From the NCBI GenBank assembly GCA_003156495.1, contig PMHC01000313.1, positions 1 through 7,741 of the forward strand: 7,741 nt of DNA, written 5' to 3'. Position numbers and translations under genes: made by a program. This DNA comes from Acidobacteriaceae bacterium (GTDB lineage: Bacteria > Acidobacteriota > Terriglobia > Terriglobales > Acidobacteriaceae). Position 1 is the first letter of the stretch; every line of letters begins with the position of its first letter. Under the pieces are notes generated by a model. The model worked only from the letters and a program-made list of their open reading frames with translations, did no database searches and was not told the origin of the DNA. Positions 1 to 6,653 of this stretch are shown one piece after another.

Positions 1-163
1 ACGGAATGACGTAGTTCTGAGCTAAGAAGGTCAGAATGAACAGGCCCACCACCAGAACTGAGCAGATGCCGGCCAGCGCCTCGAAAGGAGTCTCTTCCCG
101 ATTGATGTTGGCGGAAGCTGCGGGCTTCGTTGAAACAGGGGAAATCTCCGTCGCTGGACTCAT
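1..163 (-). CDS. lepB: Signal peptidase I, N-terminal fragment (cut by window edge)
   Basis: Type I signal peptidases cleave the signal peptides of exported proteins at the outer face of the inner membrane. Only the first 54 residues are visible. A polar N-terminal tail of about 27 residues is followed by one hydrophobic segment (about 28-49), then by the sequence QNYVIP. In this family that motif directly precedes the SGSM segment holding the catalytic serine, which would lie just beyond the window edge. The catalytic Ser and Lys are therefore not seen, and the call rests on the membrane anchor plus the VIP motif. The ATG at 161-163 is chosen because GAGGAG lies 7 bases upstream. The gene is transcribed leftwards, away from a roughly 400-base gene-free region. 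A different single-anchor membrane protein is possible but less likely. Confidence 0.78.
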   Translation of the reverse strand, partial: MSPATEISPVSTKPAASANINREETPFEALAGICSVLVVGLFILTFLAQNYVIP

Positions 164-170
164 CCGAAGG

Positions 171-176
171 CTCCTC
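171..176 (-). promoter_or_regulatory. Ribosome binding site of lepB
   Basis: On the minus strand GAGGAG sits 7 bases before the ATG at 163. This is a near-ideal Shine-Dalgarno sequence at good spacing, and it fixes the start of the truncated signal peptidase gene. Confidence 0.7.
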
Positions 177-410
177 AGGAAGGCTGGCGAGCTCCAGGCG
201 TTCGCAGCGGTTACTTCAAAAGGGATGATTTCATGTACGTTCGACTGTCGTCGAGTTTGCGTCTTGACCAGAGTCTATCAAATCCCTGTGCAACGTGGAA
301 TCCTCCGGATGATTCGGCGTGCGAGCGGATGGTCGGCTACTCGGAAAGTTTCGTCCCATGCGTGCAGCCTTCCTGGACCGGAATTTTGTGCTAGTTTGTA
401 TTACGGTCGA

Positions 411-446
411 GCCTATCTGGCCTATTTCGCCCATTCTGCCTATTGC
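411..446. repeat. Four tandem 9-bp near-repeats
   Basis: Four consecutive 9-base units begin at 411, 420, 429 and 438. All start with GCC and share the plus-strand core GCCTAT or GCCCAT followed by a variable pyrimidine-rich tail. On the minus strand they read as variable triplets followed by ATAGGC or ATGGGC. The array lies in non-coding DNA directly beside an AT-rich patch. The function is unknown; a protein-binding array or a simple slippage product are both possible. Confidence 0.6.
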
Positions 447-559
447 AAAATTAACAACTTATTTGTTTTCAATAACCGCTTTTGTCGTGCCCTTTCAAAG
501 CCGCTTTACACCGAAATACGCTGCACCTGCTAGAAAAATGCTCTGATCGGCGAAAGGTT

Positions 560-2302
560 TCAGCCATCGAGCTTGAAGCGCGTTTCGGCCAGGTGGTAGA
601 GCTTGCGCCAGACCAGACGGTTCATGGTGACGACCATCAGCGAGATGAAGATGGTGGCCAGCAGCAGCATCGGAAAGCGGCCGCTGTCGGTGGCGGCGTC
701 AATCTGCGCGCCCAGGCCGATCACCTCGAGCGTGCGATCTTTCACATGCGAATACTCGGCCATCACCGAGGCATTCCAGGCGCCGCCCGACGCGGTGACC
801 ATGCCGGTGATGAGGTAAGGAAAGATTCCGGGCAAGATCAACTTCGTCCAGCGCTGCCAGCGGGTGAAGCGGTAGAGGGTGGCGACTTCGCGCAGGTCCG
901 AGGGAATCGACATGGCGCCGGCGATGACGTTGAAGAGAATGTACCATTGCGTGCCAAGCAGCATCAGCGCGATGGAGCCGATGCCCAGCCCGCCGCCGAG
1001 CCTGACCAGCGCCATCAGCAGAATGGGAAAAAAGGCCGTGGCCGGCACCGAAGCCAGAATCTGCGCTACCGGCTGCACGACGCGCGCCAGCTTGGGGTTG
1101 AGACCGACGGCGACGCCGACGGGAATCGTCCAGGCGGCGGAGATGAGCAGGGCCGCGTTCACGCGCAAAAAGGTGGCCGCAGCGCCTTCCAGCAGCAGGC
1201 GCAGATCGGCTACGGTGATGGTGCGCAGCATGAGCGCGGCCTGCGCCGCCGCCCATAGGATGACGATGGCGCAGGCGGCGGCCAGCATCCAAAACACCGG
1301 CGGAATTTTGCGCTTTCGCTCGTCGTCAATGGGATGAATGACGTGAGATTTTTTACTGCGCGCCAGCCGGCGATAGATCGGCTCTTCCACGCGGCTCCAA
1401 AGACGGCCGGGCAGGCTCTCGAACAAGGTCGAGCTGCGCAGCAACTCGAGAATCGGCGATTTGACGTGCTCGGCTGATTCCACCTGCTCGAATTTAAATT
1501 TGTCGCTCCAGGCGATCAACGGCCGCCAGAGCAGTTGGTCGGTGGCGACCACGATCAGAATCACGGTGGCGATGCCGGCCAGCAGAGCGCGTACGTTGCC
1601 GTCGTAAGTGGCGACCTGAATGTAGCTACCCAGGCCGGGCAACTGGAAGTTGCGCGCGCCCATGGTGAAGCTCTCGCAGAAGATCAGCGCAAACCAGCCG
1701 CCGGCCACCGAGACGATCGAGTTCCAGACCAGGCCAATGGTGGCAAAGGGCATTTCAAGCTGCCAGAAGCGCTGCCAGCCGGAGTAGCGGAAGATGCGCG
1801 AGGCCTCGATCATATCCCGGGGAATGGTTTTGAGCGAGGAGTAGAAGCTGAAGGCGAGATTCCAGACTTGGCCGGTGAAGATCAGCAGGATCACGCCCAT
1901 CTCGATGCCGAGCTGGTGGCCAGGGATGAGCGTGACCATGGCCAGCACCACCGGCGGCAAAAAGCTGAGTACGGGAATCGATTGCAGAATGTCGAGGACG
2001 GCGACCATCCAGGGCTCGACGCGCGGATTGTAGGCGGCGATGTAGCCGTAGGCGACGGCGAAGCTCAAGCTGAGCAGGTAGGCGATCGCCATGCGCACCA
2101 TGGAGTAGAAGGCGTAGACGGGCAGCGCGCCGATGGAGCTGGAGATATGTACGACGGGAACCGGCCGCCCGAGCCAATAGACGCCGGTGCTGATGACGGC
2201 GAAAAACAAGGCCAGCGCGCAGAGCGTTACGCCCAGATCGACGAGGAAGGGCGTGGTGCGACCGGCGACGAGCGGACGCGCGAGAGTGTGCTGGATCTTC
2301 AC
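560..2302 (-). CDS. ABC importer permease with two fused transmembrane halves (duplicated anion-transport permease family)
   Basis: This 580-residue membrane protein forms the translocation path of a binding-protein-dependent ABC importer. Two permease halves are fused: one at about residues 20-265 and one at about 335-565, joined by a charged, probably cytoplasmic linker of some 70 residues. Each half carries an EAA-type loop that docks on the ATPase: EASRIFRYSGWQRFWQLEMP at 166-185 and the related EVATLYRF...LP at 472-491. The shared WQR motif in the two loops shows internal duplication. The canonical EAA-xxx-Gly glycine is replaced by Arg in both (R172, R478). This matches the 'ABC-type anion transport system, duplicated permease' group related to NitT/TauT transporters. 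The start is GTG at 2300-2302, overlapping the ATPase stop by four bases (GTGA), so translation is probably coupled. The substrate cannot be told from sequence. Confidence 0.9.
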   Translation of the reverse strand: MKIQHTLARPLVAGRTTPFLVDLGVTLCALALFFAVISTGVYWLGRPVPVVHISSSIGALPVYAFYSMVRMAIAYLLSLSFAVAYGYIAAYNPRVEPWMVAVLDILQSIPVLSFLPPVVLAMVTLIPGHQLGIEMGVILLIFTGQVWNLAFSFYSSLKTIPRDMIEASRIFRYSGWQRFWQLEMPFATIGLVWNSIVSVAGGWFALIFCESFTMGARNFQLPGLGSYIQVATYDGNVRALLAGIATVILIVVATDQLLWRPLIAWSDKFKFEQVESAEHVKSPILELLRSSTLFESLPGRLWSRVEEPIYRRLARSKKSHVIHPIDDERKRKIPPVFWMLAAACAIVILWAAAQAALMLRTITVADLRLLLEGAAATFLRVNAALLISAAWTIPVGVAVGLNPKLARVVQPVAQILASVPATAFFPILLMALVRLGGGLGIGSIALMLLGTQWYILFNVIAGAMSIPSDLREVATLYRFTRWQRWTKLILPGIFPYLITGMVTASGGAWNASVMAEYSHVKDRTLEVIGLGAQIDAATDSGRFPMLLLATIFISLMVVTMNRLVWRKLYHLAETRFKLDG

Positions 2303-3687
2303 TTGGCTTCCTCGTCGGCTTCAGCCTCGTCGCCGAGGGCGTCGGGCAGCACGAAACGGCGGCGCGCGGCGTCAAAGTCAAACAACTCGGCGTAACGGCC
2401 CCAGGTGACCGCGGTTTCGAGCTGGCGCAGGCATTCCTCTTCGCTGAACTGCTCGTCGAGCAGATCGAGGAAAAACTCTTCGGGAACGGTGTGGTCGCTT
2501 TTGGTATCGACGGCGCGGCAAATCTGGCGCAGCAACAGAACGTTTTCGACGGCGGCGTTGCGGAAGAGCTCTTTTTGGCGCAGGATTTCGGAATTGGCGA
2601 ACTGTTCGCCGGCCGGCGTAATGGCCGCGTCGCCCTCTTCGATGGTGAGAAAACCGAGCAATTGCGCGGCATCGACAATCGGCAGTAGGTCGTCGATTTC
2701 GAAGGCGAGATCGTCGGCCAGGCGATAGATGTCGTCGCGGCCGCCCTTGTCGAGCAGCAACTCAAGCAGGCCGGCGATGCCGCCGGGGCGGGCGTGGGGC
2801 AACATCTGATAGCGCATTTGGCGCTGATCGCGGATACGCGGACCGATCTGCTGCTCGGGCACGGCGGCCGGCTCGGTGTCGGGGCGCGTGAGGACTTTGT
2901 AGATGTAGTCGACCAACTGCGTAAAGGATTCGGATTTGCGGTCGCGCGGCTGCGGCAGTTGCACGCGGAAATTGGTGCGAATGTGGCCGGGGTTGCGCCC
3001 CAGAACCACGATGCGGTCGGCCAGCAATACGGCTTCTTCGATGTTGTGGGTCACGATGAAGACGGCTTTGGTCGGCATGGTTTTCTTCGACCAGAGCTCA
3101 AGTAGTTCGCTGCGCAGATTTTCAGCCGTCAACACGTCGAGCGCGGAGAAGGGCTCGTCCATGAAGAGCACCTCCGGCTCGACGACCAGGGCGCGGGCAA
3201 AGCCAACGCGCTGACGCATGCCGCCGGAAAGTTCTTTGGGATAGGCGGATTCGAAGCCGTCCAGACCGACGGTATCGAGCATTTTGAGGCTGCGCTCGCG
3301 ACGCTCGGAAGAGGAAACGCCGCGGGCCTGGAGCGGCGCTTCGACGTTTTCTAAAACCGTGAGCCAGGGAAAGAGCGCGAAGCTCTGGAAGACGATCGAG
3401 ACGTTGACTTCGGCCTGCGCGATGGGCTGGCCGTGCCAGTAAACCTGGCCAGCGGTCGGAGTGGAAAGGCCGGTCAACATGCGCAGCATGGTTGATTTGC
3501 CCGAACCCGAGGGACCGAGCAGAGCGAGAATTTCGCCGGGCACGATTTCAAGATCGGTCGCCGAGATGACCTGAATGCGGTTCTGGCTCGGCTGCGCGTA
3601 GAATTTTTCGACCTTCTCGGCGCGGATAATCGCTTCGACCACCGCAGGCGCGCCGGAAGCTTGGGATGAAGTGACGGTTTCCTGCAT
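2299..3687 (-). CDS. ABC importer ATPase with C-terminal AAA-associated domain
   Basis: This is the energising subunit for the fused permease encoded immediately downstream. In the 462-residue product the nucleotide-binding domain shows Walker A GPSGSGKST (58-66), Q-loop Q101, signature LSGGM (153-157), Walker B VLFMDEP (173-179), D-loop SALD (181-184) and switch histidine H214, so it should be active. Its closest relatives by style are the nitrate/sulfonate/taurine ATPases. After about residue 250 comes an extension of some 200 residues. Residues about 300-440 resemble the AAA-associated C-terminal domain found on ATPases of this transporter group, and the tail is acidic. The frame stays open upstream to 3822. 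The ATG at 3687 is preferred because it has a GGAGA site, the protein then begins as the family usually does, and a good -10 box lies in the upstream extension. Confidence 0.92.
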   Translation of the reverse strand: MQETVTSSQASGAPAVVEAIIRAEKVEKFYAQPSQNRIQVISATDLEIVPGEILALLGPSGSGKSTMLRMLTGLSTPTAGQVYWHGQPIAQAEVNVSIVFQSFALFPWLTVLENVEAPLQARGVSSSERRERSLKMLDTVGLDGFESAYPKELSGGMRQRVGFARALVVEPEVLFMDEPFSALDVLTAENLRSELLELWSKKTMPTKAVFIVTHNIEEAVLLADRIVVLGRNPGHIRTNFRVQLPQPRDRKSESFTQLVDYIYKVLTRPDTEPAAVPEQQIGPRIRDQRQMRYQMLPHARPGGIAGLLELLLDKGGRDDIYRLADDLAFEIDDLLPIVDAAQLLGFLTIEEGDAAITPAGEQFANSEILRQKELFRNAAVENVLLLRQICRAVDTKSDHTVPEEFFLDLLDEQFSEEECLRQLETAVTWGRYAELFDFDAARRRFVLPDALGDEAEADEEAK

Positions 3688-3694
3688 CGACGGT

Positions 3695-3699
3695 TCTCC
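3695..3699 (-). promoter_or_regulatory. Ribosome binding site of the ABC ATPase
   Basis: The minus strand reads GGAGA 7 bases before the ATG at 3687. It supports this start over the longer in-frame extension to 3822. Confidence 0.6.
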
Positions 3700-3740
3700 G
3701 GAGGGAAAAGCCTCTGGCCATGCAACGGCCCGGTGCTGAC

Positions 3741-3769
3741 AGTATAGATGGCGCGATGCGATTTTCCGA
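3741..3769 (-). promoter_or_regulatory. Putative promoter of the ABC transporter operon
   Basis: On the minus strand a TATACT hexamer (3741-3746) matches the sigma-70 -10 consensus at five of six positions. A weak -35 (TCGGAA, three of six, 3764-3769) lies 17 bases further upstream. Transcription would begin near 3733-3735, giving a leader of about 45 bases before the ATPase ATG. No transcription evidence is available and the -35 is poor. Confidence 0.4.
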
Positions 3770-3905
3770 TGAATCGACGACGGTCGTGCGGGATTTATCG
3801 GCAGAGACAAGGCGCGCCGCAACTTCCGGCTCCGCTTGGGGTTCAGGCTGGTTAAAGCGGGAATTTGCCCCCTTCCGTCATCGGCAAGTGTATGGTGATG
3901 ATAGC

Positions 3906-3914
3906 TGCTATAAA
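3906..3914 (+). promoter_or_regulatory. Putative extended -10 promoter of the response regulator
   Basis: The plus strand reads TG-C-TATAAA, an extended -10 element with five of six matches in the hexamer. No good -35 is present 16-18 bases upstream, which extended -10 promoters tolerate. Transcription would start near 3921, leaving a leader of about 55 bases before the first ATG. Confidence 0.4.
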
Positions 3915-3975
3915 GTGTGTTTTATTGTTACTTGTTTGCATGGCCCAATAGCCCTATGCATGAACGAGTTTACGC

Positions 3976-4362
3976 ATGAATAAGCAGGAGCGTATGCCTG
4001 AGAGAACGAAGCCGAAGGTTCTGGTGGTTGATGACGAGCGCGTCATCGCCGACACGCTGGCTATGATTTTGAATCAGAGCGGTTTTGAAGCGCGGGCGAC
4101 CTATTCGGGCGAAAAGGCGATCGAACTGGCCGCCAGTTTCCGTCCCGCAATGCTGATCTCCGATGTGATCATGGCGGATTTGAATGGCATCGACACGGCC
4201 ATTCAAATCCGTTCCCTGCTGCCGACGATCAAGATTTTGCTTTTTTCCGGCCAGGCCGCCACGGCCGATCTGCTGGAGAAGGCGCGTGCACAGGGCTACG
4301 AGTTCGACATTCTCGCCAAGCCCGTTCACCCGCAAGATCTGCTGCGGAAGCTGCGCGAGTAG
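3976..4362 (+). CDS. Single-domain response regulator (CheY/Spo0F-like receiver)
   Basis: This 128-residue protein is a receiver domain with no output domain. It would be phosphorylated by a histidine kinase or phosphotransfer partner and act through protein contacts in the cytoplasm. The receiver landmarks are complete: acidic pair D19-D20 in VLVVDDE, phospho-acceptor D63 in LISDVIMAD, switch residue S91 in LLFSG, and the conserved lysine-proline K115-P116. The start is uncertain. ATG 3976 has only a weak upstream purine tract. The second in-frame ATG (3994, residue 7) has AGGAG, but only three bases before it, and would give an N-terminus MPERTKPKV typical of receivers. No kinase gene is adjacent. 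It diverges from the ABC operon, and nothing shows that the two are linked in function. Confidence 0.9.
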   Translation: MNKQERMPERTKPKVLVVDDERVIADTLAMILNQSGFEARATYSGEKAIELAASFRPAMLISDVIMADLNGIDTAIQIRSLLPTIKILLFSGQAATADLLEKARAQGYEFDILAKPVHPQDLLRKLRE

Positions 4363-4392
4363 AGCGGAACAATCGTTAAAAAGATTTTTCCG
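4363..4392. other. Convergent gap between the response regulator and xseB
   Basis: Only 30 bases separate the two converging stop codons. Most of the gap is taken up by the outer copy of the 17-bp tandem repeat. No GC-stem terminator is visible for either gene. Confidence 0.5.
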
Positions 4393-4408
4393 TTAGAAAG
4401 ATTTTTCC
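4375..4408. repeat. 17-bp tandem duplication at the 3' end of xseB
   Basis: Two adjacent 17-base units, 4375-4391 and 4392-4408, are identical except at one position (plus strand: GTTAAAAAGATTTTTCC and GTTAGAAAGATTTTTCC). The second unit covers the last codons and the stop (4393-4395) of xseB, and the first lies just beyond it in the gap before the response regulator stop. The duplication leaves the XseB protein unchanged. The A/T runs can pair into short weak hairpins, but no solid GC stem is present, so I do not call a terminator. Confidence 0.75.
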
Positions 4409-4620
4409 TCGAGGAAGGGCTCGGCTTTGAGCGAGCCGTCACGCTGCTTGACCAGCATCTGGACCTTGCCCTCGGCGGCATCCAGTTCCTGCTTGCAGGC
4501 GGCCGAAAGGCCAACGCCCTCTTCGAAGAGCCGGAGCGAGTCTTCCAGCGCCAAGTCGCCTTTTTCCAGTTGCTCGACGATCGTTTCCAGCTTTTTGAGC
4601 GAATCTTCAAACGAGGGCAT
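4393..4620 (-). CDS. xseB: Exodeoxyribonuclease VII small subunit
   Basis: XseB is the small subunit of exonuclease VII, which degrades single-stranded DNA from both ends together with the large catalytic subunit XseA. The 75-residue product has the usual length and signature: FEDSLKKLETIVEQLEKGDLALEDSL near the start, then LFEEGVGLSAACKQELDAAEGKV, predicted to form two helices in a coiled-coil hairpin. The ATG at 4620 is preceded by GGAG about 9 bases upstream, and that site lies within the final codons of the upstream fusion gene, whose stop is only 6 bases away. The two are probably co-transcribed. xseA, the usual partner, is not in this window, so the small subunit must find it elsewhere on the chromosome. 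Confidence 0.95.
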   Translation of the reverse strand: MPSFEDSLKKLETIVEQLEKGDLALEDSLRLFEEGVGLSAACKQELDAAEGKVQMLVKQRDGSLKAEPFLEEKSF

Positions 4621-4626
4621 TCAGCT

Positions 4627-6504
4627 TTACTCCGTTTCTTTTTTCCCCGGCGGTAAGACGCTGGCGATGACCTCGGCGGCGGCCGAGTAGCGGCCAAAAG
4701 GCGCGCTGACCTGCACGCCCTGCACGTAGGGCCGGACGGCCTCGAGCATCTCCTGGGCGATCTTGATGCCTTCGGCGCGCGCGGCTTCGGGCGACTCGGC
4801 CTGCGCCATGCGGAGCATGATTTCCTCGGGCATGGAGACGCGCAGATCGTTCTTCATGAACTCGGCGTTGCGCAAGCTGGTCAACGGCCAGATGCCGGCG
4901 ATGACGGGAATGCGATGATCCTTGATCCGCTCCAGAAATTCTTCAAGCAGGCGCAGATCGAAGACCGGCTGAGTGATGGCGTATTCGGCGCCGGCCTCGA
5001 CCTTCCAGGCAAAGCGGCGCAGTTCGTGCTCAATGTCGGGCAAGCCGGGATTGGCGGCCACGCCGATGGTCAAGTTGGTGCTGGCGCCGATCGAATTGGA
5101 GCCGATGTCGAGGCCGTGATTGAGACGGCGCACGATGTTCACCAACCCGATCGAATCCACGTCAAAGACCGCCGTCGCATCGGGATAGTTACCCAGCTTG
5201 GGCGGATCGCCGGTGAGGCAGAGAATGTTATGCAGCCCGATCGAGGAAGCACCCAGCAGATCGGATTGGATCGAGAGCAGATTGCGGTCGCGGCAGGTGT
5301 AGTGCAGGATGGTCTCGATGCCGGTGTGCTGCTGGATCATGATCGAGAGGCTCTGCGCGCTCATGCGCGCCGAGGCGCGCGGCGAATCGGGAACATTGAT
5401 GGCGTGTACGCCCAGCCGCGCCAACAGACCGGCGCCTTCAATTTCTTTGGAGCAATCGATGCCCTTGGGGGGCACGATTTCGACCAGGGTGACAAATTTG
5501 CCTTCGGCGATCAGCGCGCCGAGGCGGGAGCGTTGAGCCAGCGGCGCCGGAGGGGTTTCGGTGGTCAGCGTCGGGGTCGCCGCCTCAGAGGTTTCAACGC
5601 GCGCCTTGGCGTCGAGCGCGCGAATGGCCGAGCGCATGGCGCGAATGTGATTGGGAGTGGTGCCGCAGCAGCCGCCCACGATCTGCACGCCGGAGGTGAT
5701 GGCCTTGCGCGCAAAGCTGGCCATATATTCAGGCGAGCAGAGATAGATATTTCTGCCTTCGACGGCGCGCGGCATGCCGGCATTGGGCATGGCGGCCAGC
5801 GGCAGAGTGGTGGCCGAGCGCATGGCTTCAATAGCCGTCAGCACAGTGGTTGGTCCGGTGGAACAGTTCACGCCCACGGCGCTGGCGCCCCATTCGGTAA
5901 GCCAGGCAGCAGCCTGGGGGGCAGAGGTGCCGTCCAAACAGGCGCTTTCATCGTCAACGGTCACCATGACGAGGACCGGAAGTTCGGGGGCGACGGCCTT
6001 GGCGGCTTCCAATGCCTCGCGCGCCTCGTTGAGCGCCGGCATGGTTTCGATAATCAGCAGGTCAACGCCGCCATGGGCGAGTACGGTGATCTGTTCGGCA
6101 AAGGCGGCGCGGGCTTCGTCCAAACCGGTTTTACCGAGCGGCTCAAGACGGACGCCGAGCGGGCCAACCGAACCGGCCACGTGGGCCTCGCCGGCCTGTT
6201 TCTGTTTGATGTGCTCGACGGCCTGGCGGGCCAAGCGAATGCCCGCTTCGTTAATCTCCCGCACCTTTTCACCCAACCCGTGGCGCGTGAGCCGGAAGCG
6301 GTTGGCACCGAAGGTGTTGGTCTCGATGATCTCCGCGCCGGCCTGCAAATACTCCTCGTGTACGGAGAGGATCAGGTTGGGATCGGAGAGGTTCAGCTCG
6401 TCGTAGCAGCGATTAATGAAGACGCCGCGCGCATAGAGCACCGTTCCCATGGCGCCATCGGCAAGCACGGGCCGGTCGGCGAAAATCTCGGCAAAGCTCG
6501 TCAT
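4627..6504 (-). CDS. Bifunctional homocysteine S-methyltransferase / methylenetetrahydrofolate reductase
   Basis: This 625-residue cytoplasmic enzyme fuses two steps of methionine synthesis. Residues about 1-295 form a homocysteine S-methyltransferase barrel, opening with LADGAMGT (14-21) and carrying the zinc-thiolate ligands C214 (GVNCSTGP) and C279-C280 (GGCCGTTPNH). A Pro/Thr/Ala-rich linker (about 298-328) follows. Residues about 330-615 form an FAD-dependent MTHFR domain with catalytic-type E342 (VEIVPPKG), TGDPP (431-435) and TQPVFD (511-516), which makes 5-methyl-tetrahydrofolate. The same fusion is known as YitJ in Bacillus. The pterin-binding and cobalamin domains of full MetH are absent, so methyl transfer may need separate subunits. 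Start ATG 6504 fits the family N-terminus although the ribosome site is weak. xseB follows 6 bases downstream. No S-box or cobalamin riboswitch is visible upstream. Confidence 0.93.
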   Translation of the reverse strand: MTSFAEIFADRPVLADGAMGTVLYARGVFINRCYDELNLSDPNLILSVHEEYLQAGAEIIETNTFGANRFRLTRHGLGEKVREINEAGIRLARQAVEHIKQKQAGEAHVAGSVGPLGVRLEPLGKTGLDEARAAFAEQITVLAHGGVDLLIIETMPALNEAREALEAAKAVAPELPVLVMVTVDDESACLDGTSAPQAAAWLTEWGASAVGVNCSTGPTTVLTAIEAMRSATTLPLAAMPNAGMPRAVEGRNIYLCSPEYMASFARKAITSGVQIVGGCCGTTPNHIRAMRSAIRALDAKARVETSEAATPTLTTETPPAPLAQRSRLGALIAEGKFVTLVEIVPPKGIDCSKEIEGAGLLARLGVHAINVPDSPRASARMSAQSLSIMIQQHTGIETILHYTCRDRNLLSIQSDLLGASSIGLHNILCLTGDPPKLGNYPDATAVFDVDSIGLVNIVRRLNHGLDIGSNSIGASTNLTIGVAANPGLPDIEHELRRFAWKVEAGAEYAITQPVFDLRLLEEFLERIKDHRIPVIAGIWPLTSLRNAEFMKNDLRVSMPEEIMLRMAQAESPEAARAEGIKIAQEMLEAVRPYVQGVQVSAPFGRYSAAAEVIASVLPPGKKETE

Positions 6505-6653
6505 TATTTGTCATCGTACCGCATTGCCGGCAAAGTCGTGCGGAAAACCTTCACTCCCCGGCCACGAAGGAAGAGGGAGAGGTACAGAGCGGCCTGCTCC
6601 AATTGTGCTTGAATTTAGGATATGGAGCGGCGTTTCCCACAGCTTCTGGCGAA

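Larger units (their letters stand above)
164..559. other. Gene-free region between lepB and the ABC permease
   Basis: This stretch lies upstream of lepB and downstream of the permease, both on the minus strand. Short open frames exist on both strands (for example 36-533 and 319-546 plus, 231-434 minus), but none has a recognisable domain or a good ribosome binding site, and the first overlaps lepB antisense. It contains a 36-base array of 9-bp near-repeats (411-446), an AT-rich patch (about 447-479) and a small perfect hairpin at 241-254 (5-bp stem, 4-base loop). It should hold the lepB promoter, but no convincing -35/-10 pair stands out. I also see no hairpin-plus-T-run terminator for the permease operon. 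Confidence 0.55.
3688..3975. other. Divergent intergenic region between the ABC operon and the response regulator
   Basis: These 288 bases separate two genes transcribed away from each other. The half near the ABC ATPase contains a TATACT -10 box for the minus strand, and the half near the response regulator contains an extended -10 for the plus strand. I looked for riboswitch consensus elements typical of transporter and methionine leaders (guanidine ykkC-type, SAM S-box) and saw none. No convincing small gene is present. Confidence 0.5.

Noticed and set aside
319..546. Possible 75-residue hydrophobic protein in the gene-free region
   Set aside because: It has a hydrophobic stretch, but no ribosome binding site and no recognisable motif, and much of the stretch is produced by the 9-bp repeats and the AT-rich patch.
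482..1258. Plus-strand frame of 258 codons (also 1535-2395) over the permease
   Set aside because: Low-complexity Gly/Arg/Asp/Gln-rich translations antisense to a well-supported membrane protein; shadow frames.
560..3687. Naming the importer as nitrate, sulfonate or taurine specific
   Set aside because: Family resemblance gives only a broad anion-importer class. No binding protein or catabolic enzyme is adjacent to indicate the substrate.
3688..3975. Riboswitch ahead of the transporter operon
   Set aside because: Transporters of this superfamily can be governed by guanidine-type riboswitches, but none of the expected conserved sequence blocks was seen; most of the likely leader is only about 45 bases.
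4375..4408. Bidirectional intrinsic terminator between the response regulator and xseB
   Set aside because: The A-run/T-run units could pair weakly with a 2-base loop, but no GC-rich stem precedes a T-run in either direction.
4915..6612. Plus-strand open frame of 565 codons across the methyltransferase fusion
   Set aside because: It is exactly antisense to a gene with clear catalytic motifs. The translation is rich in Gly, Arg, His, Asp and Ala with no domain, as expected from the complementary strand of GC-rich coding DNA.
6505..6650. S-box (SAM) or cobalamin riboswitch ahead of the methionine gene
   Set aside because: The Bacillus relative is under S-box control, but no conserved S-box or B12-box sequence is visible here on the minus strand.
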